Source: Lentisphaeria bacterium UBA1732 (lineage in GTDB: Bacteria; Verrucomicrobiota; Lentisphaeria; Victivallales; UBA1829). From it: 27,732 nucleotides of DNA. The stretch covers positions 1 to 27,732 of the forward strand of contig DCIG01000049.1 of the NCBI GenBank assembly GCA_002315855.1. The letters run 5' to 3'. Positions 15,041 to 22,292 of the stretch are shown here, in pieces. The notes below the pieces were generated by a model, which worked only from the letters and a program-made list of their open reading frames with translations, did no database searches and had not been told where the DNA came from. Within the stretch, counting starts at the first letter, position 1. The number at the start of each line of letters is the position of its first letter. The translations under genes and the position numbers were made by a program.

Positions 15041-16792
15041 ATGAGTCAGGAAACACAAGAAAATCAAGGGCAAAACCTCAGCGAACAATATCTGAAGCAT
15101 TTTCAGATCACGACAGAAGATATACGGCAGCATATATCCGGTCCGATTTTCTCGGTCGCCTTCCATATTCTTCTGGTAATCCTGCTGGCATTCGTTGTCA
15201 TCGGGACAGGCGGGAATGAAGAAACGGTTACCGTACAGATGAAAGAGGTTGAAGTGGTTCAGCCGCCTGAACCGATTGAAGAAGAACCGCCGCCAATCGA
15301 AAATCTTGATTTGTCCTCATCGGACGATTTGCCGCCGGGACCAGCGGCGGATGTCATCGGATCGACCAATGTCAACCTCGCCGTAACAGACGTGATCGCA
15401 TCGGAAGTCGTAAATGACGTGGATATCCAGTCTCCGCTTTTCATTACGTTCAGCAACTCGGCACTGAAACTGCCGGGAGCCATGGGCGCACGCACAAAAG
15501 GCGGTATCGCAAACGGACTGAAAAACTTCGGCGGAACCGGAGCCGGTGAAAATGCAGTGCTGAAAGCACTCCGCTGGCTGAAAAAAGTCCAGAACAGCGA
15601 CGGGTCATGGGGACGCAGCGAACGCAACAACCCGAATACAAGCCCGGCCCTGACGGGACTCGCCACCCTGACATTCCTCGCGCACGGCGAAACGCCGGAA
15701 AGCAAGGAATTCGGGGAATGCGTGGAACGAGCCCTGCGCAAACTGTGCGATTATGCCAATCAGCTGTGCGATCAGTCCAATCATTCCGAACTGAAACCGG
15801 GTGCAGGAACAGACGGCAACAATGCCATTTTCCCGTCCTATATCTTCCCGATTGTCTGCTATGCAGTTTCAGAAGGCTACGCCATGACCAAAATTCCGGA
15901 TCTGGAAACGGCAATGGACCGAATGATCCGCCGCATCATCAGCGGACAAAATCCGCTGGGCGGGTATGAATACAACTTCACAATCAAAGCACTGGGCAAC
16001 GGCTACAAGCAGAATCTGATTAAAGACAACGTGGGAATCTACGGGAATCAATACCGCTGCGACCTGTCCGTCGGCGGGTGGGTCTTCCAGGCAATGAAGG
16101 CGGCATTTGCGGCAGGCTGCAAGGTGGAGGGTCTGCATGAAGCCATGGAAAAAGGAATTTCCTCCATCACCAGCGTCAACCGCGGACGCGAATCCAACAG
16201 CGGGCTGAATTTCACATACGAAAATTCATTCGGGAAGAACGACGGGAATGTGGCAATGACATCCATTGCAGTACTGTCCATGAACCTGCTCGGACATCCG
16301 ACAATGGAGGAAGCGAAAAAAGGTTTGCGCTACCTCGAAAATTACGGATGGACCGGGAACGACAGCGGGAAACTCACAATGGACTGGCGCAACTCCGATA
16401 CGGGGAAAGCAGGACATGCGGCTCTGTATACATGGTATTATTATACACAGGCAATCTTCCAGGGCAACAAGGGAGCAGGGAGCGAATGGTCGAAATGGAA
16501 CAACTCCTTCAATCCGGTTCTCGTGAAAGAACAGGACCGTGAAGGATTCTGGGACACCCCGCGCGTAAAATACGGAAGCGACAACAGCGAAGGCGGAAAC
16601 TATGAAAACTCCGACCGTCTCGGCTCGCAACTGTCGCACCGCGTGTATGCGACCTGCATGTGCACCATGATGCTGGAAGTGTATTACCGACTGCTGCCGA
16701 CCTTCCAGACGGTCGCCAGCGATACGACATCAAGCAGTTCCTCCGGGAAGTTTGCAGTTGACGGAGAAAACGATGACGATATTTCGCTGTAA
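15041..16792 (+). CDS. Membrane protein with TonB-like N-terminus and squalene-cyclase-like toroid domain
   Basis: A 583-residue protein. A cytosolic tail (1-33), one membrane helix (about 36-56) and a Pro/Glu-rich periplasmic stretch (70-90, VVQPPEPIEEEPPPIE) resemble the N-terminus of TonB-type proteins. A Gly-rich linker with FGGTGAGE leads to an alpha/alpha-toroid domain (about 171-560) with the QW-type motif QNSDGSWG (184-191) and further repeats such as CDLSVGGW and NDGNVAMTSIAVL. I see no DxDD motif of squalene-hopene cyclases, so cyclase activity is doubtful; a binding or envelope role is more likely. The tail is Ser-rich and acidic. It stands alone between a consensus promoter and a terminator. 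Similar proteins are common in Planctomycetes and Verrucomicrobia; the function is unknown to me. Confidence 0.8.
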   Translation: MSQETQENQGQNLSEQYLKHFQITTEDIRQHISGPIFSVAFHILLVILLAFVVIGTGGNEETVTVQMKEVEVVQPPEPIEEEPPPIENLDLSSSDDLPPGPAADVIGSTNVNLAVTDVIASEVVNDVDIQSPLFITFSNSALKLPGAMGARTKGGIANGLKNFGGTGAGENAVLKALRWLKKVQNSDGSWGRSERNNPNTSPALTGLATLTFLAHGETPESKEFGECVERALRKLCDYANQLCDQSNHSELKPGAGTDGNNAIFPSYIFPIVCYAVSEGYAMTKIPDLETAMDRMIRRIISGQNPLGGYEYNFTIKALGNGYKQNLIKDNVGIYGNQYRCDLSVGGWVFQAMKAAFAAGCKVEGLHEAMEKGISSITSVNRGRESNSGLNFTYENSFGKNDGNVAMTSIAVLSMNLLGHPTMEEAKKGLRYLENYGWTGNDSGKLTMDWRNSDTGKAGHAALYTWYYYTQAIFQGNKGAGSEWSKWNNSFNPVLVKEQDREGFWDTPRVKYGSDNSEGGNYENSDRLGSQLSHRVYATCMCTMMLEVYYRLLPTFQTVASDTTSSSSSGKFAVDGENDDDISL

Positions 16793-16820
16793 GAAGCGGA
16801 AAAGAAGGTTAAAATGGAAA

Positions 16821-16850
16821 AGCTCCCGCAGTGTCGGGAGCTTTTTTTTG
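16821..16850 (+). terminator. Strong Rho-independent terminator
   Basis: AAGCTCCCG (16821-16829) pairs perfectly with CGGGAGCTT (16836-16844) around a 6-nt loop, followed by a run of eight Ts. It ends the toroid-protein transcript. Its minus-strand side (CTTTTCCATTTT) could also help end the convergent oppF transcript. Confidence 0.92.
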
Positions 16851-16870
16851 CGCGCGGGAAAAAGAGGGAG

Positions 16871-17836
16871 TCAGATTTTTTCCACAAGATGACATGCACA
16901 GAAACGACCGGGGCGAACTTCGCGGAACTCAGGGATTTCCTCAGCACAGCGCGGAACCGCAAAGGGACACCGCGTGTGAAAACGACATCCGGACGGAGGA
17001 TTCAGGGGAGACGGGACATCGCCTTTCAGGATAATCCGACGGCGGCGTTTCGAGGGATCAATCTGAGGCACACCGGAAAGCAGGGCTTTTGTATAAGGAT
17101 GAAGCGGGTCCGAACACAGGGCATCCGCAGGAGCGGACTCCATGAGCCGCCCCAAATACATAACCATAATCCGGTGGCAGATGTGTTCGACGACGGCCAA
17201 ATCATGGGCAATAAACAGGAAAGCGATGCCGGTTTCACGCTGGATGTCCTGCAAGAGATTGACGATTTGAGCCTGAACGCTTACATCAAGAGCGGAAACG
17301 GGTTCGTCTGCAATGATGAATTTCGGATTCACAGCCAAAGCACGGGCAATGCCAATGCGCTGACGCTGTCCGCCGCTGAACTGATGCGGATGCCTGCGCG
17401 CATAATCGGGATTCAAGCCGACCATTTTCAGGAGTTCCCGAATGCGGGCATCGCGCCCGGCGGCATCCAGAGACGTGTGCAGTTTCAGGGCTTCCTCCAG
17501 CACAGAAAAGATACTCATGCGGGGATTCAGAGAACCATAGGGGTCCTGAAAAATCATCTGGAAAGAGCCGCGCATTCTGCGGAGGGCTTCGCCTTTGATT
17601 CCGGTCAGTTCGAGGTCTTCCATCTGAATGGAGCCGGAAGTCGGGTCCTCCAGCCGCAACAGGAGCCGGGACAAGGTGCTTTTCCCGCATCCGCTCTCAC
17701 CGACAAGGCCCAAAGTCTCCCCCGAATTGAGCGAAAACGAAACATCATCCACGGCACGCACCTGAGCGGGACGGGCAAAAAGTCCGCGGGACACGGGATA
17801 ATATTTTTTCAAATGCTGAACAGTCAGAAGAGGCAT
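16871..17836 (-). CDS. Oligopeptide/dipeptide ABC transporter ATP-binding protein (OppF/DppF type)
   Basis: A 321-residue ATPase that would power peptide or nickel import at the inner membrane face. Visible elements are Walker A GESGCGKST (46-54), Q-loop FQDP (96-99), signature FSGGQRQR (153-160), Walker B FIIADEP (173-179) and the switch His211. The C-terminal oligopeptide-transporter extension begins at HPYTKALL and holds a Cys cluster (C284, C290, C297, C313, C315) typical of OppF/DppF. No binding protein, permease or OppD partner is present here, so the substrate cannot be inferred. It follows the HD-domain gene by 24 bp. Confidence 0.9.
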   Translation of the reverse strand: MPLLTVQHLKKYYPVSRGLFARPAQVRAVDDVSFSLNSGETLGLVGESGCGKSTLSRLLLRLEDPTSGSIQMEDLELTGIKGEALRRMRGSFQMIFQDPYGSLNPRMSIFSVLEEALKLHTSLDAAGRDARIRELLKMVGLNPDYARRHPHQFSGGQRQRIGIARALAVNPKFIIADEPVSALDVSVQAQIVNLLQDIQRETGIAFLFIAHDLAVVEHICHRIMVMYLGRLMESAPADALCSDPLHPYTKALLSGVPQIDPSKRRRRIILKGDVPSPLNPPSGCRFHTRCPFAVPRCAEEIPEFREVRPGRFCACHLVEKI

Positions 17837-17860
17837 GAGAGGGATTCGGGGTTGAGAAGG

Positions 17861-18646
17861 TCAAGGGGCGGAGGAACGGGCAGACAAGGTACTCCGGGTT
17901 TCACGAAGGAGTTCATCCAAGCGCGGGTCTTCCGGCAGGAGAGCGCGAACCTGACCGAATAAATCTTCACGGGATGCAAGCGCAAACGACGCGCCGTAAT
18001 TCAAGTCGTTCACCCATGCGAAAAGGGCGAGCTTAAATTCATTCACGTTCTTCAAATCCGTGTAGCGGACACACTGACGGGCTTTCACCGTCTCCAAAAC
18101 GGAGTCCGAAAAAGAGGGCGTGTCCGGCAGGTCAAGGCGAATGGACGGGTCATTTTCATGTCCCTGAAAGAAGCGAATCACAAGACGGAGAATCGCCAGT
18201 TTGTCGGCATCGCGCACCATCTTCGCCGCCGGGATGTGAGCGGGAGGCAAATCCGCAGGGATTGCGAATTTATTGTGGACGCGAACGGCATTGATGACGC
18301 AGGAGCGGATTTTTTCGGAAACATCATCCAGGAAATGCTTTTCGACAATCAGCTCCGCACTGCGATTGCCGTGGTCAAACGAGGCAGCATCCAAAAACGT
18401 GTGAAACCGAAGAATCTGTTCAAAGCGCGACACATCATGGAACAATGCACACAGACGGAACGTAAGCCTGTCTTCATCACGGAAACCGCCCCCGTCCGCC
18501 ATAATGAGGTCCGTAATCCTGCAAACCTCCTCCGTATGACCGAGTTTCGCCTGCATTGCGTATTCCAGCTTGCCGGAGGCATCGCGGAACGTGTCCACAT
18601 ACGCATGGAAAGCCTGAAATGCGCGCAGGAAGATATTTTCGTACAT
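17861..18646 (-). CDS. HD-domain metal-dependent phosphohydrolase, substrate unknown
   Basis: A 261-residue protein with a full HD-superfamily residue set: H37, H70-D71 (ALFHDVSRF), H92 (FDHGNRSAE), H124 (VRVHNKF) and an acidic pair at D146/D148 (RDADKL). Such proteins hydrolyse phosphate esters of nucleotides or related compounds with divalent metals. No signal peptide or membrane segment is seen. It starts 12 bp after the stop of the RNase Y gene, itself an HD protein, and before oppF. I do not recognise a specific subfamily, so substrate and pathway are open. Confidence 0.8.
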   Translation of the reverse strand: MYENIFLRAFQAFHAYVDTFRDASGKLEYAMQAKLGHTEEVCRITDLIMADGGGFRDEDRLTFRLCALFHDVSRFEQILRFHTFLDAASFDHGNRSAELIVEKHFLDDVSEKIRSCVINAVRVHNKFAIPADLPPAHIPAAKMVRDADKLAILRLVIRFFQGHENDPSIRLDLPDTPSFSDSVLETVKARQCVRYTDLKNVNEFKLALFAWVNDLNYGASFALASREDLFGQVRALLPEDPRLDELLRETRSTLSARSSAP

Positions 18647-18658
18647 GAAAAGGCCTTC

Positions 18659-20224
18659 TTATTTCGCGTACTCGACCGAACGGGTTTCGCGAATGACAGA
18701 GACTTTGATTTGACCGGGGTAAGTCATTTCCTTTTCAATGCGGTTGCAGATGTCGCGAGCAATCATCTGTGCCTGAGCTTCCGTAACCTTCTCCGGCACG
18801 ACAACGACACGGACTTCGCGACCTGCCTGCAAGGCATAGCAAGTCTCAACGCCGGGGAAGTCATGGGCAATCGTTTCAAGCTGTTCGAGGCGCTTGAGGT
18901 AGAGTTCGGTGGTTTCGGAGCGGGCACCGGGACGGGATGCGCTGAGGGCATCGCAGGCATTGGCAAGGATTGCATAAACGCTGGCAGCTTCGACTTCGCC
19001 GTGGTGAGCGGCAACGGCGTTGATCACTTCTTTATTTTCGCCGTATTTGCGGAGGAGATCCGCACCGATTGCGGCGTGAGTACCCTCGATTTCATGGTCA
19101 ACGGCTTTGCCGATGTCATGGAACAAGCCAATGCGGCGAGCGCGGTTTTCGTCCAAGCCGAGTTCAGCGGCAATCGCGCCCATGAAAGCAGCAGTTTCAA
19201 TGGAGTGCTTCAGGACATTCTGAGAGAAGCTGTAGCGGAATTTGAGGACGCCGAGGAGGTGAATCAAGGGTTTCGGAACGCCCTGCAAACCACAGTCGAG
19301 GACAGCCTGTTCGCCGGCGACAAAAATCTCGTCATCCACATCCTTGCGTATTTTTTTGACAAGCTCTTCAATGCGGGTGGGATGAATACGGCCATCGCCA
19401 ATCATTTTCTCCATCATGCGGCGGGCAACTTCCTTGCGCACGGGGTCAAAGCAACTGATTACGACCGCTTCGGGGGTATCATCAATCAGGATATTGACAC
19501 CGGTTGCAGATTCAAGAGCACGAATATTGCGGCCTTCACGCCCGATAATGCGGCCTTTCATCTCGTCATTGGGCAGAGGGATCGTCGCGGTGGTACGTTC
19601 ATAGGTGCAGTCGCCGGCATACCGCTGAATGGCGTAAGCAAGCAATTTCTGGGATTCGCGTTCGGCGCGCTGTCTGGCATCCTCCACGATGTCGCGGACA
19701 AGCAAACCGCATTCGGATTCCACTTCGCCTTTCAGTTTTTCGAGGATGGTGGTGCGAGCTTCTTCACGAGTCAGGGAAGAGATACGCTCCAGTTCGGCAA
19801 TCTGTCTGGCAATGGTTTCCTGAAGTTCGTTTTCCTTTGCAGACAAACGAGCTTTCTGAGCTTCGGCTTCCGCGTCTTTGCGTTCGAGGTTGCGAAGTTT
19901 GGAGTCGAGGACATCACTCTTTCTGTCCAGATTTTCCTCTTTCTGAGTAAGACGTTTTTCCTGCTGAGCGATTTCCTTGCGGCGTTCCTTGATTTCCGCT
20001 TCGGCTTCGTCCTTGAATTTCAGGGCATCGCTTTTGGCAGAGACGCGGGCTTCGCGCAAAATCTGAGAGGCTTCCCTGCGGGCATCCTCCTGCATTTTAG
20101 CGATTTCAAAGGAAGCACCTTTTTTTCTTGCTTTTGAGGTTACGGATATGGCGACAAAGGCACCGAAACCGCCCAACAGCAAGCCAGCGGCACCCGTTAC
20201 AATCATCCAAATCGAAGAAGGCAT
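18659..20224 (-). CDS. rny: Ribonuclease Y
   Basis: A 521-residue membrane-anchored endoribonuclease that starts mRNA decay. The layout is typical: an N-terminal membrane helix (about 7-27), a long charged coiled coil (about 40-190), a KH RNA-binding domain with GREGRNIRALE (228-238), then an HD domain with H340, HD at 369-370 (FHDIGKAVDHE), HH at 407-408 and D425. The C-terminal segment ending ICNRIEKEMTYPGQIKVSVIRE is also standard. The length matches the family. It is preceded by the cyclo-ligase gene with a 14-bp gap and followed closely by an HD-domain gene. Confidence 0.97.
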   Translation of the reverse strand: MPSSIWMIVTGAAGLLLGGFGAFVAISVTSKARKKGASFEIAKMQEDARREASQILREARVSAKSDALKFKDEAEAEIKERRKEIAQQEKRLTQKEENLDRKSDVLDSKLRNLERKDAEAEAQKARLSAKENELQETIARQIAELERISSLTREEARTTILEKLKGEVESECGLLVRDIVEDARQRAERESQKLLAYAIQRYAGDCTYERTTATIPLPNDEMKGRIIGREGRNIRALESATGVNILIDDTPEAVVISCFDPVRKEVARRMMEKMIGDGRIHPTRIEELVKKIRKDVDDEIFVAGEQAVLDCGLQGVPKPLIHLLGVLKFRYSFSQNVLKHSIETAAFMGAIAAELGLDENRARRIGLFHDIGKAVDHEIEGTHAAIGADLLRKYGENKEVINAVAAHHGEVEAASVYAILANACDALSASRPGARSETTELYLKRLEQLETIAHDFPGVETCYALQAGREVRVVVVPEKVTEAQAQMIARDICNRIEKEMTYPGQIKVSVIRETRSVEYAK

Positions 20225-20238
20225 AATATAAAAACTCC

Positions 20239-20859
20239 TTATGCTTGTTTCGACACATCTGCGAAGGCAGAAGCATCTTTTTCGAGGTCCAGCACACCGA
20301 GCTCCGTTACGACCGCATCCGTCGGGCGATCGTTTGATTCAACGGGGACTTCGGGGCAACGCTGAACGTCATAATAAATTCCATACGTTTTCCCGCATTT
20401 CTGCGCAAGAATCCGGTCATAAATGCCGCCGCCCCGACCGAGACGGCGACCATGCAAATCGAAAGCAGTGCCGGGAACCAACCACAGGGAATCTGCAAGC
20501 AGCTCAAGAGGAGCAGCGGGCGCATCAGCGGGGGGGTCCGGAATCCCCCAGTGGGAAGCCGGAAACTGAAGATCGTTCACTTCGACAAAAATGTAGTGAT
20601 CCCTGTCAACAAATCTGGGCAGGAAAAGTCTTTTTCCGGAAGTCAGAGCGAACTGCATCGCGACCGACAAATCAGGCTCCGTACCATCGCTTACATACGC
20701 GGCAACAGACCGATAAGAACTATGCCGGATCAGGTCAATCACCTGCCGGTTAATGGCAGAATCAGCCGCAGCGCGCACCTCAGGTGCAAGCGCTTTGCGG
20801 AGAGCAATTTTTTCCCGCCGCAAGGCTTTTTTCCGCAGTATCAAGTCTGTTTCGTCCAT
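20239..20859 (-). CDS. 5-formyltetrahydrofolate cyclo-ligase
   Basis: A 206-residue enzyme (MTHFS/YgfA/Fau family) converting 5-formyl-THF to 5,10-methenyl-THF with ATP, in folate one-carbon metabolism. The family signature GRRLGRGGGIYDR (137-149) and the start KKALRREKIALRKAL are clear, as is WLVPGTAFD. The ATG at 20859 is preferred to an in-frame TTG six codons earlier because GGAAG lies just before the ATG. It is first in a close-packed set with rny. In many bacteria this gene lies directly downstream of 6S RNA, relevant to the hairpin at 20941-21060. Confidence 0.93.
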   Translation of the reverse strand: MDETDLILRKKALRREKIALRKALAPEVRAAADSAINRQVIDLIRHSSYRSVAAYVSDGTEPDLSVAMQFALTSGKRLFLPRFVDRDHYIFVEVNDLQFPASHWGIPDPPADAPAAPLELLADSLWLVPGTAFDLHGRRLGRGGGIYDRILAQKCGKTYGIYYDVQRCPEVPVESNDRPTDAVVTELGVLDLEKDASAFADVSKQA

Positions 20860-20918
20860 GATTATCTTCCGGAACAAAACAGCAAATCAATTTTCTCAAA
20901 GAATAAGAAGATTTACCT

Positions 20919-20934
20919 CATGAAAGGATTCATG
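20919..20934 (-). repeat. Short hairpin between the RNA candidate and the cyclo-ligase gene
   Basis: CATGAA (20919-20924) pairs with TTCATG (20929-20934) around a 4-nt loop. On the minus strand it follows the long hairpin at 20941-21060 and precedes a T-rich but interrupted stretch. It could be a processing or weak termination signal. Confidence 0.35.
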
Positions 20935-20940
20935 AAGCAG

Positions 20941-21060
20941 GGAAATACCGGAAGCTCCAGCATCATCCGCACACAAAAGGCGGTACAGACGATGGACGGG
21001 AGAACGACGACACGACACGCAAAGACACGAATGCCAAGCCTGCCGAGGCTCCATATTTCC
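20941..21060 (-). ncRNA. Candidate 6S-like structured RNA
   Basis: The ends pair: GGAAATA (21060-21054 on the minus strand) with TATTTCC (20947-20941). Next come GGAGC against GCTTCC and then GCAT against ATGC, separated by an asymmetric internal bubble of about 13 nt on the 5' side. The result is a long imperfect hairpin of 120 nt, directly upstream of the cyclo-ligase gene and on the same strand, as ssrS lies upstream of ygfA in many bacteria. I see no strong primary-sequence match to 6S RNA and no clear promoter, and it is shorter than usual. The ORF overlapping it looks spurious. Confidence 0.3.
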
Positions 21061-21154
21061 AGATAATATATTCATTAAAGTATGAGGAATTTGACTGCTG
21101 AAAATCAAAGTATATGTGAACGTCTTTGCCGTGCGGCAAAAACCCTGTAAAACC

Positions 21155-21216
21155 AAATGTATTTTCGCCGGAGCCAAATTCAAAAAATATGAAATCAGCT
21201 CAATAAAAATACATTT
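21155..21216. mobile_element. Palindromic repeat related to the MITE-like family
   Basis: The centre has degenerate element arms: AGCCAAATTCAAAA (21172-21185) and ATGAAATCAGCT (21189-21200). Outside them an 11-bp perfect inverted repeat, AAATGTATTTT (21155-21165) and AAAATACATTT (21206-21216), extends the hairpin. No target duplication is visible. Confidence 0.5.
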
Positions 21217-21360
21217 CCGGCTTCATCTGAACAGACAAACGGTCAATTCAAAGAAGCACACTTAAAACATATCACGTTTTTTTTAAAAAGAAAGTTAAAA
21301 AAGGACTTTTTTCAAGAAATATTTCATTTTTTTCGTAAAAAACAGGTGATGGACATCACG

Positions 21361-21522
21361 AGCTAATTTCAAAAGTCCTGCCGGGAGCTTTGAAAATCTC
21401 TTCGGCATTTGCCGGAAGAGCGTTTTCGGCGGTTGCGTTCCAAGCAGCCACCTCAAACTACTCCCGCCAACTGTGCGAAGATTCCAATCAAATCTTTCCG
21501 CCAATGACTTTTGAAATCAGCT
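21361..21522. mobile_element. 162-bp MITE-like element with terminal inverted repeats and 7-bp target duplication
   Basis: The 17-bp ends AGCTAATTTCAAAAGTC (21361-21377) and GACTTTTGAAATCAGCT (21506-21522) are inverted repeats with one mismatch. The element is flanked by a perfect direct repeat CATCACG (21354-21360 and 21523-21529). Inside is a further hairpin (CTCTTCGGCA / TGCCGGAAGAG, 21398-21420). No transposase is encoded, so it would be non-autonomous. The parent element is not in the window. Confidence 0.75.
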
Positions 21523-21705
21523 CATCACGGAAAACAAATTGGGGGGGGAATGACGAGGAGCAAACAAGGGAAGCGGAAGAAGCAAGACAGATGAAGTGAT
21601 GACATCTCCATCAACAGCAGAGAGAATGCCGGAGGATTTGCACACAAGGAAGGGGGATGAGAAAGTGGGACACAAGGTAACACGAAGTGAGACAGCATGA
21701 CACAA

Positions 21706-21734
21706 TCGAAAATGAGACAACAGGCTATTATAAT
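21706..21734 (+). promoter_or_regulatory. Candidate promoter of the zinc-ribbon/htpG/dnaJ/dgt operon
   Basis: TCGAAA (21706-21711), a 17-bp spacer and perfect TATAAT (21729-21734). The leader would be about 230 nt and would contain a short copy of the MITE-like repeat. No CIRCE (HrcA) operator is visible despite the chaperone genes downstream. Confidence 0.45.
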
Positions 21735-21796
21735 GAAGATATGAGGTTAAGAGGCGGCGATTTTCATTTTGGCACAAATCATGCTGTAAAATGAGC

Positions 21797-21841
21797 GAAC
21801 TAAATTCAAAAAGTCCTGCCGTGAGTTTTGAAATCAGCTTG
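21797..21841. mobile_element. Short internally deleted copy of the MITE-like repeat
   Basis: The left part (AACTAAATTCAAAAAGTCC) continues with CTGCCG just as in the 162-bp copy, then jumps to the right arm TTTTGAAATCAGCT. The copy is bracketed by a perfect 7-bp direct repeat AATGAGC (21790-21796 and 21842-21848), although its boundaries sit one to three bases outside the arms. It lies in the leader of the zinc-ribbon gene. Confidence 0.55.
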
Positions 21842-21970
21842 AATGAGCCAAATCCAAAGTTCCGGAGATGGGCACAAACAAGAGGTATTTTTTTGCAGAG
21901 ACAGGAAACAATCCAGTCAACAGCAAACGAAATACCTCCAATCATTCGTTTACACGAAAGAAAGAACATT

Positions 21971-22240
21971 ATGCCGACTTACGAGTACGTCTGCAAGAAA
22001 TGCGGACATGAATTTGAGCGATTTCAGAACATGAACGATGAACATTTGAAAACCTGCCCGAAGTGCGGAGAAGATACGCTGCGCCGCAAAATCGGATCGG
22101 GAGCGGGAGTCATCTTCGTCGGGTCAGGATTCTACTGCAACGACTACAAAGGCAAGAATGCAAGTCTGCCATCCGGGAACGGACACCATGAGCACTGCTG
22201 CGGCGACTGCTGCTGCCACGAGCACGGTTCGGGCAAGTAA
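21971..22240 (+). CDS. FmdB-family zinc-ribbon protein with His/Cys-rich tail
   Basis: An 89-residue small protein with the FmdB-type N-terminal zinc ribbon: MPTYEYVCKKCGHEFE, with C8/C11 and C29/C32 as probable ligands, ending in a glycine-rich RRKIGSGAGVIFVGSGFY segment, as in the family. The family is often called putative regulatory protein, but the function is not firmly known. The tail HHEHCCGDCCCHEHG is unusually rich in His and Cys and could bind extra metal. The open frame extends 60 codons upstream, through a repeat copy; MPTYEY is the conserved start. The ribosome site is weak. It lies 52 bp before htpG. Confidence 0.82.
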   Translation: MPTYEYVCKKCGHEFERFQNMNDEHLKTCPKCGEDTLRRKIGSGAGVIFVGSGFYCNDYKGKNASLPSGNGHHEHCCGDCCCHEHGSGK

Positions 22241-22292
22241 ATCACAACCGGATTCCATTACGCAAACAAAACACAGAACGGAGGAACCATCT

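Larger units (their letters stand above)
21061..21970. other. Long repeat-rich intergenic region
   Basis: About 0.9 kb with no supported protein gene. In order it holds a TTTGCCG/CGGCAAA hairpin (21125-21140), a palindromic repeat (21155-21216), an AT-rich segment with GTGATGGACATCAC (21346-21359), a 162-bp MITE-like element (21361-21522), a purine-rich stretch with a run of Gs (21541-21700), a candidate promoter (21706-21734) and a short repeat copy (21797-21841). Confidence 0.6.

Noticed and set aside
14899..15219. Plus-strand open frame crossing the leader and start of the toroid-protein gene
   Set aside because: It overlaps a convincing gene in another frame and has no family features.
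20896..21183. Minus-strand 95-codon open frame upstream of the cyclo-ligase gene
   Set aside because: No ribosome site or family match, and the region folds into a long hairpin, which better fits an RNA or palindrome.
21295..21504. Minus-strand 69-codon open frame in the 162-bp repeat element
   Set aside because: It crosses an element boundary and an AT-rich run; no ribosome site or similarity.
21700..21970. Search for a CIRCE heat-shock operator upstream of the chaperone operon
   Set aside because: No TTAGCACTC/GAGTGCTAA-type inverted repeat is present.
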